A stretch of 9,857 bases of DNA from the NCBI GenBank assembly GCA_017652545.1, contig JAGCAV010000046.1, positions 1-9,857 on the forward strand. The letters are read 5' to 3'. Source of the DNA: Lachnospiraceae bacterium. GTDB lineage: Bacteria; Bacillota_A; Clostridia; Lachnospirales; Lachnospiraceae. Positions within the stretch are counted from its first letter, which is position 1; the number at the start of each line of letters is the position of its first letter. The position numbers were made by a program, and so were the translations under genes. Below, piece by piece: positions 1-6,578 of this stretch. Under the pieces are notes generated by a model that worked only from the letters and a program-made list of their open reading frames with translations, made no database searches and had not been told where the DNA came from.

Positions 1-507
1 AATGTCTTTGATGTGACGGTCAGTCTCCTTCTGGACCTCGTCCTCCAGATCCTTGATCTCGTCTTCGGATACATCCTGCTTGCCGAGCTTCTTCAGGTAA
101 TCATTGGCGTCTCTTCTGATGTTGCGGACAGCAACCTTGGCTGTCTCACCTTTCTTTCTGACATCCTTGACCAGATCTTTTCTGCGCTCCTCCGTCAGCT
201 CCGGGAAGACCAGACGGATGACCTTGCCGTCATTCGTAGGATTGATGCCGATATCCGACATATTGATCGCGCGCTCGATCTGCTTGAGCATGCTTGTCTC
301 CCAGGGCTGGATCTGGATGATCCTGGCTTCCGGGACCGTAATATTTCCCACCTGCTGCAGCGGTGTGGGTGACCCGTAATAATCGACTGTGATCCTGCTG
401 ACGATCTTCGGATTGGCTCTGCCGGCCCTTATGGTCGAAAACTCCTCCAGCATGTTGTTGTAGGATTTATCCATCTTATCCGAAAACATTTTGATACGCT
501 CATCCAT
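1..507 (-). CDS. frr: Ribosome recycling factor, C-terminus cut by window edge
   Basis: Ribosome recycling factor acts in the cytoplasm with EF-G to split the post-termination ribosome from mRNA. The 169 residues present align by eye with the whole family except roughly the last 16 (the usual length is about 185). Recognisable blocks are RAGRA at residues 27-31, YYGSPTPLQQ at 43-52, a TVPEAR segment near 57-62, FPELTEERRK at 101-110 and VRNIRRDAN at 127-135. These cover the N-terminal helix, the small domain and the start of the last long helix. The ATG at 505-507 is chosen because an AGGAGGGG ribosome binding site (515-522) lies 7 nt upstream; a second cat triplet at 501-503 is out of frame. 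It follows pyrH by 27 bp, the conserved pyrH-frr order, and presumably shares the pyrH promoter. No internal stop is seen; the stop codon lies beyond the window. Confidence 0.97.
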   Translation of the reverse strand, partial: MDERIKMFSDKMDKSYNNMLEEFSTIRAGRANPKIVSRITVDYYGSPTPLQQVGNITVPEARIIQIQPWETSMLKQIERAINMSDIGINPTNDGKVIRLVFPELTEERRKDLVKDVRKKGETAKVAVRNIRRDANDYLKKLGKQDVSEDEIKDLEDEVQKETDRHIKDI

Positions 508-534
508 GATAATACCCCTCCTGAAATTAAATAT

Positions 535-1230
535 TTACACTGTCACCCTTGTTCCGCTGATCTTTCCGTTCGCCGCATTCACAATGCTGTTCTCTTCATT
601 CAGTGAAAAGACCAGCATGGGCATTTTATTGTCCCTGCAGAGAATGGAAGCGGTCATGTCCACAACCTTCAGATTTTTGTCGATGACCTCCTGGATGGAC
701 ACCTCGTCATACTTTCTGGCATCCGGATCATCCTCCGGATCCGAATCGTAGACACCGTCGACCGACTTGGCGAGCAGGATCTCGTCTGCTTCGATCTCGA
801 TCGCCCGCAGGACCGTGGCCGTATCTGTTGAAAAATACGGATGTCCCGTTCCGCCCGCAAAGAATGTGATCACCTGGCTGTTCAGATCCTCCATGGCCCT
901 GTCCAGCGAATACAGATTCGTAAATCCGCCACACGCAAACGGGGTCAGGATATCTGTTTTCAGCCCGACGCTCCTGAAGATCTCAGATACATAGAGACAG
1001 TTCATCACAGTGGCCAGCATGCCGATCTGGTCCGCCTTGCACCGGTTGATATTCTCACTGGAACGTCCCCGCCAGAAATTTCCGCCGCCGATCACGATCC
1101 CGATCTGGAAACCGTCATCCGACAGACGCTTGACCTGTTTCGCCACCGCAGTGACTGTAGGCTCATCAAAACCCTTTTTCTGATCTCCCGCGAGGGCTTC
1201 CCCGCTCAGTTTCAGCAACACTCTTCGCAT
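535..1230 (-). CDS. pyrH: UMP kinase (uridylate kinase)
   Basis: Bacterial UMP kinase, a cytoplasmic hexamer of the amino acid kinase fold that phosphorylates UMP to UDP with ATP in pyrimidine nucleotide synthesis. At 231 residues it has nearly the usual length (about 235-240). Visible motifs are KLSGEAL at residues 7-13 (phosphate binding), GGGNFWRGR at 48-56, KADQIGMLATVMN around 65-77 (nucleotide/UMP side), GGTGHPYFSTD at 126-136, the KSVDGVYDSDP segment at 155-165 and VDMTA at 190-194. The ATG start has GGAG (1239-1242) 8 nt upstream. A SigA-like promoter (1271-1299) lies between it and the upstream ATPase terminator, so it is probably transcribed separately from the ATPase and together with frr. 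In many Firmicutes the gene follows rpsB-tsf; here it does not. In other Gram-positives the enzyme is feedback inhibited by UTP and affected by GTP; nothing here shows that directly. Confidence 0.97.
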   Translation of the reverse strand: MRRVLLKLSGEALAGDQKKGFDEPTVTAVAKQVKRLSDDGFQIGIVIGGGNFWRGRSSENINRCKADQIGMLATVMNCLYVSEIFRSVGLKTDILTPFACGGFTNLYSLDRAMEDLNSQVITFFAGGTGHPYFSTDTATVLRAIEIEADEILLAKSVDGVYDSDPEDDPDARKYDEVSIQEVIDKNLKVVDMTASILCRDNKMPMLVFSLNEENSIVNAANGKISGTRVTV

Positions 1231-1270
1231 AATACAGGCTCCTTCTTATGTTCTTGCTCTCCGAGTTTCT

Positions 1271-1299
1271 ATCATACCTGAATTTGCCCTATTTAGCAA
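1271..1299 (-). promoter_or_regulatory. SigA-type promoter for pyrH-frr
   Basis: Read on the minus strand, TTGCTA (1294-1299) is followed after exactly 17 bp by TATGAT (1271-1276). Each hexamer differs from the consensus at one or two positions. Transcription would start near 1264, giving a leader of about 35 nt that contains the pyrH ribosome binding site. The -35 box sits 1 bp downstream of the base of the terminator hairpin, so the two elements form a compact boundary between the ATPase operon and pyrH-frr. It was found by reading only; no transcript evidence is available. Confidence 0.72.
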
Positions 1300-1300
1300 G

Positions 1301-1329
1301 AGGAGACAGAGAACACCTCCCTGTCTCCT
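1301..1329 (-). terminator. Hairpin terminator after the P-type ATPase gene
   Basis: On the minus strand, 9 bases after the ATPase stop, a 12-bp stem (AGGAGACAGGGA with TCTCTGTCTCCT, one G.U pair) closes a 5-nt GGTGT loop. The arms are at 1318-1329 and 1301-1312. The downstream tract on the minus strand is CTTGCTAAAT, a poor U-run, so termination there may be imperfect. On the plus strand the hairpin is followed by a pyrimidine-rich TGTCTCTCTTTA, but no plus-strand gene reads into it. The position between two operons supports a terminator role; the weak U-run lowers certainty. Confidence 0.65.
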
Positions 1330-1337
1330 GTCTCTCT

Positions 1338-3989
1338 TTATGATCGTCCTATCGTGCCGAACAGGTTCTCCTGTTCCTCTTTTCTGATACGGATCTTTTT
1401 CCTGATCCAGGCAGCAAGCTGCCAGATCTTCCTTGTCAGAATGCTCAGATACCGGAGCGCGGGTTCCGTTATGATCGCAAATATGATCAGCAGCATCGCG
1501 CTCTTGTCGGAAAGTGTCGATATCGCGAAAATCCTGTTCATAAATGTCATGCAGAACAGGATGCCGAAGATCATGCTGATCCAGAGTACCCAGTGAGCCG
1601 TTGTCATGGGTGACGCGATCCGGTACAGGATCATGATTCCGACAATTGCCAGAAGGATCGTACAGGAAGTCGACATATCTGTCTCGGAGACATTGAACTC
1701 CTTACAGAATATGACCAGCGCGCTGATGACCGCAAAGTCTGTCAGTCCCGCAGGCAGTGCCTTAAAGAATACATTGCTCAGGAAATGCCCCCTGATGCGA
1801 CCGGTATTGGTCTCCAGGGACATCACGAACGCGGGAATGCCGATGGTGAACATCCCGATCAGGGATACCTGGGACGGTTCCAGCGGGTAGTTGAGCATAA
1901 AGATGATCGAAAACACTGACAGCAGCAGGGAAAAGATATTCTTGACCAGAAACAGGCTGGCGGTCCGTTCAATGTTGTTGACGACCCGGCGTCCTTCATT
2001 CACAACGGCAGGCATCCTGGAGAAATCCGATTCCAGAAGGACCATCTGCGCCGCCTGGGCAGCCGCTTCCGATCCGGAAGCCATGGCAATGGAGCAGTCT
2101 GCGTCCTTGAGCGCGAGAACATCGTTGACACCGTCTCCTGTCATTGCGACAGTATGACCGTTGGATTTCAGCGCGGCAATGAGCTGACGCTTCTGATGCG
2201 GCGTGACACGGCCGAACACCGTGTAGGTTTCCACGGCGCTCTTCATATCGGATTCGTCCAGCGCGGTCGCATCGACAAATTTCTCGGCACCGGCAATACC
2301 GGCCTCGAGGGCCACCTCGGAAACCGTCATCGGATTATCACCGGAAATGACCTTGATGGTCACGCCCTGCTCTTCAAAGTAGCGGAATGTCTGCCCGGCG
2401 CCTTCTCTGACCGGATTTGTCAGCAGGATCATGCCGAGCGGCACCACCGGCTCACGCAGCGCCTGTCCATCCAGTTCTCCCTGATAGAGGGCAAAGATCA
2501 GGACCCTGTATCCCAGCATGGCATATCGTTCGATCCTTGAGGCGTAGACCGGATACTGATCCCTCAGAATGAATTCCGGAGCGCCGAGCACATGCGCTTT
2601 TCCTCCGAATACCGCTCCGCTGTACTTATAGACAGGCGAGAAGGGGTAGACCGCCTCCGGCCTCCGGCCGCCCTGTTTTCCAAAGTACGTCTTGATCGCT
2701 TTCATGGTGATGTTGTCATTTCCCATACAGGCGGCAAAATCACCGATCCGCAGCATCAGAGGCTCCAGGACCTCCTGCGGATACGTCTCAAACACTTCGT
2801 TTTCGTGTCCGGTCTCATCCTCATCACTGATGTAATCGTAGACCGTCTCCTGCGCCGTTTCCGGTCTGTATGAACCGGAAGCGGTTTCCTGTCCCGGGAC
2901 GGAGCTTTCACCCGCTCCTTCGGACGCATTCTTCTCCCCGGTGATCATCCTGGACGCATCCGGCATGGTCCCCTCAGGGTTGAGCGGAATAACGCGGGAC
3001 ACTACCATGACATTTTCCGTAATGGTGCCGGTCTTGTCGACACACAGCACATCAGCGCGGGCCAGGGTCTCGATCGATTTCATGTTATGAACGAGCACCT
3101 TGCTCATGGCAAGCCGCATGGCAGACACCGCCATGGCCACGCTGGCAAGGAGAAACAGCCCTTCGGGGATCATGCCCAGAATGGCAGCGACCGTTCCCTT
3201 GACAGAGTCACGAAGTCCCAGATGATTGAAGTGATACTGCTGTATGAACAGCGCGGCAGCGATCGGGATAATGAGAACGCCGACAATTTTGACCAGGCGG
3301 TCCAGTGAGCGGATCATCTCGGACTGCTCACCCCGTTTTCCTTCTTTGGCCTCCAGTGTCAGCTTTGAGATGTAGCTTTCCGCGCCTACCTTTTCCAGCC
3401 GTGCCCTGCAGGTTCCTGATACCACAAAGCTTCCTGAAAGGAGCTGGTCACCCGGGCGTTTGGTGATCTCGTCCGCCTCGCCCGTCAGCAGCGCTTCGTT
3501 CAGGGAAGCTTCACCTTCCAGCACCACTGCGTCTGCCGGGATCTGATTGCCCGCCGTGAAGCTGACAAGATCGCCTTTGACCAGTTCCGCGGAGGGAACC
3601 TTCATCTCCCTGCCGTCCCTGATCACGGATGCCTGCGGCGCTGCCATGAACGTGAGCTTGTTGAGGAGGCGTTTGGAACGCCACTCCTGAATGATACCGA
3701 TCAGGATGTTGCTGATGATCACGGGCAGAAATGTGAGGTCCCTGAAGGATCCGACCATGATCAGACAGACCGCGATGATCAGGAAGAGGAGGTTGAAGTA
3801 GGTAAATACATTCTCAAATACGATGTCGCGCAGCGTTGTATGCTCGGTTACGACAGGCGTATTGACCTCACCGCGGGAAGTCATGACACTGACTTCCTCC
3901 GAGGTCAGGCCGGATCGGAGAAAAGCCTGCTCTTTGCTGATCTCTTCCGTCTCCATATTTACATTTTCTTCAATACGGGTCTCTTCCAA
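1338..3989 (-). CDS. P-type cation-transporting ATPase, CtpE/Exp7-like
   Basis: Integral membrane cation pump of the P-type ATPase superfamily, 883 residues. In order it shows an N-terminal cytoplasmic stretch, membrane segments around 57-79 and 83-103, the actuator-domain TGE motif at 169-171, segments around 232-250 and 263-292 with PEGL at 275-278 (the M4 motif of P2-type pumps), the phosphorylated aspartate D318 in DKTGT, LGAPEF near 468-473 (replacing the common KGAPE), SGDNP at 549-553, TGDGVND at 617-623, and about six C-terminal membrane segments (672-848). The pattern, including FTIGIPAF near 714-721, resembles the CtpE/Exp7 group; mycobacterial CtpE is linked to calcium, but the ion here is inferred only. 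An acidic low-complexity insert fills residues about 335-405. The start is TTG, preferred over the ATG at residue 12 because GGAG (3997-4000) lies 7 nt before it. It begins 15 bp after the adenylate-forming gene, so is last in that operon, and ends at the hairpin at 1301-1329. Confidence 0.9.
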   Translation of the reverse strand: MEETRIEENVNMETEEISKEQAFLRSGLTSEEVSVMTSRGEVNTPVVTEHTTLRDIVFENVFTYFNLLFLIIAVCLIMVGSFRDLTFLPVIISNILIGIIQEWRSKRLLNKLTFMAAPQASVIRDGREMKVPSAELVKGDLVSFTAGNQIPADAVVLEGEASLNEALLTGEADEITKRPGDQLLSGSFVVSGTCRARLEKVGAESYISKLTLEAKEGKRGEQSEMIRSLDRLVKIVGVLIIPIAAALFIQQYHFNHLGLRDSVKGTVAAILGMIPEGLFLLASVAMAVSAMRLAMSKVLVHNMKSIETLARADVLCVDKTGTITENVMVVSRVIPLNPEGTMPDASRMITGEKNASEGAGESSVPGQETASGSYRPETAQETVYDYISDEDETGHENEVFETYPQEVLEPLMLRIGDFAACMGNDNITMKAIKTYFGKQGGRRPEAVYPFSPVYKYSGAVFGGKAHVLGAPEFILRDQYPVYASRIERYAMLGYRVLIFALYQGELDGQALREPVVPLGMILLTNPVREGAGQTFRYFEEQGVTIKVISGDNPMTVSEVALEAGIAGAEKFVDATALDESDMKSAVETYTVFGRVTPHQKRQLIAALKSNGHTVAMTGDGVNDVLALKDADCSIAMASGSEAAAQAAQMVLLESDFSRMPAVVNEGRRVVNNIERTASLFLVKNIFSLLLSVFSIIFMLNYPLEPSQVSLIGMFTIGIPAFVMSLETNTGRIRGHFLSNVFFKALPAGLTDFAVISALVIFCKEFNVSETDMSTSCTILLAIVGIMILYRIASPMTTAHWVLWISMIFGILFCMTFMNRIFAISTLSDKSAMLLIIFAIITEPALRYLSILTRKIWQLAAWIRKKIRIRKEEQENLFGTIGRS

Positions 3990-3996
3990 TTTTAAT

Positions 3997-4000
3997 CTCC
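3997..4000 (-). promoter_or_regulatory. Ribosome binding site selecting the TTG start of the ATPase
   Basis: GGAG on the minus strand is separated from the TTG at 3987-3989 by 7 nt. The ATG eleven codons further in has only an A-rich GAAGAAAA stretch before it. This favours the TTG start, which is less efficient than ATG and may keep levels of the pump modest. Confidence 0.55.
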
Positions 4001-4004
4001 GTGT

Positions 4005-5318
4005 TTATGCCTGTCCGTGAGGTACATTTGCCACGATCATCCGCAGCTTTCCGTTGCTGTCCGGCGGAATGGAGTCCATCCAGTCAAATGTAAACCGGAA
4101 AGGTCTCTTGAAAATCTGATTGAGATTTGTTTCCAGATAGGTCTCCAGTTCGGATCTGGTCATTTTGGCGTTCTCATCCCGCACGATCTGTACGCGGATG
4201 AGGTCAAAGGTCTCCTCGATGAACCTGATCTGCAGGATATCCGGGCAGTGGGCGATCACGGGTGTCACTTCAAAGAAGCTGGTCACATCCCCGTTCTCAT
4301 AGTAGAAATAATCATTCATCCTTCCCTGGATTCCTGTAATATAGCGGATCCCGCCGCGCATAACGCAGTTTGCCTTATCACCTATGGCATAGTTGATCAG
4401 CGGAAGGTCCGTCTTGTACAGCGGTGTGATGACCACACTGCCTTCCTTTGCATTTTTCCCGTTTTCATCTACAATATTCACGACGAATGAATCGTTGTGG
4501 ATCACATAATCATCAGCGCCGGGAACACGAAGCATACAGGCACCTGTCTCCGCGCTTCCATAGGAATCCACGATCCCGTCCCCGAGCACTTTGATGAAAA
4601 GCTTTCTGTTATTCTCATCCACTTTCTCGCTGATCGGATCATAGAACCTGGGATGAAAGATCTTCTTTCCGGTCCTGTTCGAATAGAGCACAAGCCTCAT
4701 CAGCTCCGTCTTGTTCATATAGAGCCAGTCAGGCCTGCTCTCATTGATCCTGTCGATGACCTCCTCCTCCGGAGCATACTGATCCACAAACTCACGCCGC
4801 AGGATGCCCAGTTTCTGGATCCTGCTGTCCTGCCCGCCGGGGTTTTCATCGTGCGCATTGATGCGGCTCATGGTCTTTCCGAAGAAGGGATTGTATCCGC
4901 AGCGCATCATGACACGGAGCCAGTTGGCCTTCATATAGGCCTTTTCCCTGGGAGAAAACAGAATCGCCAGCGGCTTTCCCGTGGATCCGCTTGTCGTATC
5001 GCAGATCCAGTCCCTGTAAGCGCTCTTCCTGCTCTCGGCTGCCATCCATTCCCGGAGTTCGTCTTTTGTCAGAAGCGGAAGCTTCGCGAGATCTTCACCG
5101 GTCCGGATGTCCTCCGGTTTGATTCCCGCGCGGTCGAACCGCTCCTTGTAGAACGGGATCCGGTATGCTTTTGCCGCCAGTTTTCTGACGCGCCTGTCAC
5201 GGACCGCAAGCTCCTTTGCCAGCGCCTTTCTGTTCCGGGGGATTTTCCTGTTCATCTTCAGGAGGTCCGTGAAGATGTAGAGATTCATCAGTTTCTTCTG
5301 TATCTTAGGTGAAATCAT
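4005..5318 (-). CDS. Adenylate-forming enzyme, PaaK/CapK-like (phenylacetate-CoA ligase family)
   Basis: Member of the ANL superfamily closest by eye to phenylacetate-CoA ligases and CapK-type proteins; these activate a carboxylic acid as an acyl-adenylate, then often transfer it to a thiol or amine. The 437-residue length is typical of this short branch. Motifs: PFY at residues 55-57, the ATP phosphate-binding loop TTSGSTGKP at 108-116, YGSAETG at 253-259, an acidic residue in IGDKA (D314), GRMND at 332-336 followed by the C-terminal lid, and a candidate catalytic lysine K424 in SNGKLR. There is no signal peptide or membrane segment, so it is cytoplasmic. The ATG at 5318 has only a weak ribosome binding site; an ATG at residue 11 preceded by AGAAG is an alternative. 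It starts 18 bp after the ATP-grasp gene and is followed 15 bp later by the ATPase. CapK-like relatives are found in capsule loci. The substrate cannot be read from sequence; phenylacetate degradation is not supported because no paa genes are nearby. Confidence 0.85.
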   Translation of the reverse strand: MISPKIQKKLMNLYIFTDLLKMNRKIPRNRKALAKELAVRDRRVRKLAAKAYRIPFYKERFDRAGIKPEDIRTGEDLAKLPLLTKDELREWMAAESRKSAYRDWICDTTSGSTGKPLAILFSPREKAYMKANWLRVMMRCGYNPFFGKTMSRINAHDENPGGQDSRIQKLGILRREFVDQYAPEEEVIDRINESRPDWLYMNKTELMRLVLYSNRTGKKIFHPRFYDPISEKVDENNRKLFIKVLGDGIVDSYGSAETGACMLRVPGADDYVIHNDSFVVNIVDENGKNAKEGSVVITPLYKTDLPLINYAIGDKANCVMRGGIRYITGIQGRMNDYFYYENGDVTSFFEVTPVIAHCPDILQIRFIEETFDLIRVQIVRDENAKMTRSELETYLETNLNQIFKRPFRFTFDWMDSIPPDSNGKLRMIVANVPHGQA

Positions 5319-5336
5319 ATCTTATATGTTCTGCCG

Positions 5337-6512
5337 TTACTCTACCCTGATCTCAATATTCCTGATTGCTTCGTCCAGTGTCCTGACCGCTTCGTCCAGT
5401 GTCCTTCCCTTTGTCACAACGTGACCGATCCTGTGCGGCCCGACCCGAAATTTCTTCACTTCATCACCGACCGTATAGTCAAACAGGATCTCATAGATAT
5501 CATCATTGCGCGGGTTGTGATTGACAATGGACCGGATCACGCCGTCCCTGTCGCTCATCAGCAGTTTGCTGGCATTGGGCACAGCCTGCGTCAGCGGGAA
5601 CACGGGATCCTCTCCCAGCGCAGCCAGAATGATCTTCTCGTAATAATCAAATCCGTAATAGATCGACACCAGCTCCGCCAGGCACGTCGCCCCTGACCGG
5701 CCGCCGATCTCCAGCACATACGTCGTGCCGTCTTTCATGATAAAGTCGGCGTTGATCGCACAGTTGTCAAGCCCCATGGCCTCCACGGCCCGCCTGGTCT
5801 GTTCGAACACATCCGCCTCCTGTTCCTTCGTCAGTTCATACGGTGCGTAATGTCCGACCGGAACACCGGTATTGCCCATGAAGACATAATCTCCGTGAGG
5901 GAGTACAAATTTCAGCTCGCCGTTGTAAATAAACGCCTGCGCGCCGAACTCCTGTCCGACGATAAACTCCTCGACCAGATAATAATCCTTCCGGGTCGAA
6001 GCCTTCGCGTACGCGACAGCATCGGCCAGATCTTTCGGGTCATCAACCCGCGTGATCCCTCTGCTTCCCGAAGAATCCACGATCTTAACGATCAGCGGAT
6101 ACGTAAGCTCCTTCACTTTTTCATTGACGTCCTCGTCAAACCTGACCTCGCGGTACCGGGCGGTACGGACCCCGTGGGCCTCATAGCACTGTTTCATCAG
6201 CACCTTGTCCACGGCGATCTTCGCTGCCTCAAAAGAAAGGCCTTTCAGATGCAGTTCATCACAGACCTTGCCGATCGTGATCACGGCCACATCCGTTCCT
6301 GCGGTCACGATTCCGTCTATATTCTTTTCCCGGGCAACTTTCAGGACAGCTTCATAATCCACGGTATTGATATGGCAGATTTCATCCGCAACCGCGAATC
6401 CGGGATATTTCCCCGGAATGCTCACCGCGATGGTATGGATCCCCATGCGCTTCGCGGTCTTTATCAGCGGCACCTGATAGATGCCTGCGCCCATGATCAT
6501 CAGTTTTTTCAT
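5337..6512 (-). CDS. ATP-grasp carboxylate ligase
   Basis: Cytoplasmic ATP-grasp enzyme, 391 residues, expected to activate a carboxylate as an acyl phosphate and join it to an amine or other nucleophile. The N-terminal Rossmann-like pre-ATP-grasp domain begins MGAGIYQVPLI (7-17) with the GKYPGFAVAD segment at 34-43. The ATP-grasp core shows PLIVKIVDSSGSRGI at 139-152 (lysine K143 and the glycine-rich loop), VEEFIVGQEFGAQAF at 180-194, and the magnesium-binding strand NADFIMKDGTTYVLEIGGRSG at roughly 254-274 with E268. A small C-terminal domain ends in a repeated RTLDEA helix. The arrangement is like CarB/PurK-type ligases found in surface polysaccharide or small-molecule clusters, but no specific substrate is recognised. 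ATG start with GAGGTG (6521-6526) 8 nt upstream, and a strong promoter (6550-6578) just before it, make it first in an operon with the adenylate-forming enzyme and P-type ATPase. Confidence 0.88.
   Translation of the reverse strand: MKKLMIMGAGIYQVPLIKTAKRMGIHTIAVSIPGKYPGFAVADEICHINTVDYEAVLKVAREKNIDGIVTAGTDVAVITIGKVCDELHLKGLSFEAAKIAVDKVLMKQCYEAHGVRTARYREVRFDEDVNEKVKELTYPLIVKIVDSSGSRGITRVDDPKDLADAVAYAKASTRKDYYLVEEFIVGQEFGAQAFIYNGELKFVLPHGDYVFMGNTGVPVGHYAPYELTKEQEADVFEQTRRAVEAMGLDNCAINADFIMKDGTTYVLEIGGRSGATCLAELVSIYYGFDYYEKIILAALGEDPVFPLTQAVPNASKLLMSDRDGVIRSIVNHNPRNDDIYEILFDYTVGDEVKKFRVGPHRIGHVVTKGRTLDEAVRTLDEAIRNIEIRVE
5368..5405 (-). repeat. Tandem 21-bp direct repeat in the ATP-grasp gene
   Basis: GCTTCGTCCAGTGTCCT on the plus strand occurs at 5368-5384 and again at 5389-5405, a 21-bp period with 17 identical bases. 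It is in frame, and encodes two consecutive heptads, RTLDEAV and RTLDEAI, in the last C-terminal helix. Identical codon choice in both copies suggests local slippage duplication or gene conversion rather than chance protein periodicity, though a helical L..A rhythm is natural there. Confidence 0.7.
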
Positions 6513-6549
6513 ACGTAATACACCTCTGTCTCACTTTTTGCTGACATGG

Positions 6550-6578
6550 ATTATAGCAAACAGCCTCTCTTATCTCAA
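6550..6578 (-). promoter_or_regulatory. Near-consensus SigA promoter for the ATP-grasp operon
   Basis: Minus-strand TTGAGA (6573-6578) and a perfect TATAAT (6550-6555) are separated by exactly 17 bp. The -35 box overlaps the stop codon of the upstream serine hydrolase gene. Transcription would begin near 6543, leaving a short leader of about 30 nt with the GAGGTG ribosome binding site. No operator or leader structure is evident, so the unit may be expressed constitutively. No terminator hairpin is seen after the hydrolase, so read-through from the upstream cluster could add to its expression. Confidence 0.8.

Noticed and set aside
1231..1337. A small gene or RNA between the ATPase and pyrH
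   Set aside because: The 107 bases are accounted for by the hairpin, the promoter and the pyrH ribosome binding site; no further structure was seen.
2785..2830. EF-hand-like calcium loop in the ATPase insert (D389-x-D391-x-T393-G394)
   Set aside because: The front half fits but position 8 is Glu rather than hydrophobic and position 12 is Phe, with Glu only at 13, so the loop does not meet the EF-hand pattern.
4497..5312. A 271-codon plus-strand open frame opposite the adenylate-forming gene
   Set aside because: Antisense shadow; the minus-strand gene carries clear ANL motifs and this frame shows no recognisable family.
4005..5318. Phenylacetate catabolism gene (paaK)
   Set aside because: Only the family matches; no other phenylacetate genes are present and the neighbours suggest a biosynthetic or surface role.
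5850..6518. A 222-codon plus-strand open frame opposite the ATP-grasp gene
   Set aside because: Shadow of a strongly conserved minus-strand protein; no motif and no independent context.
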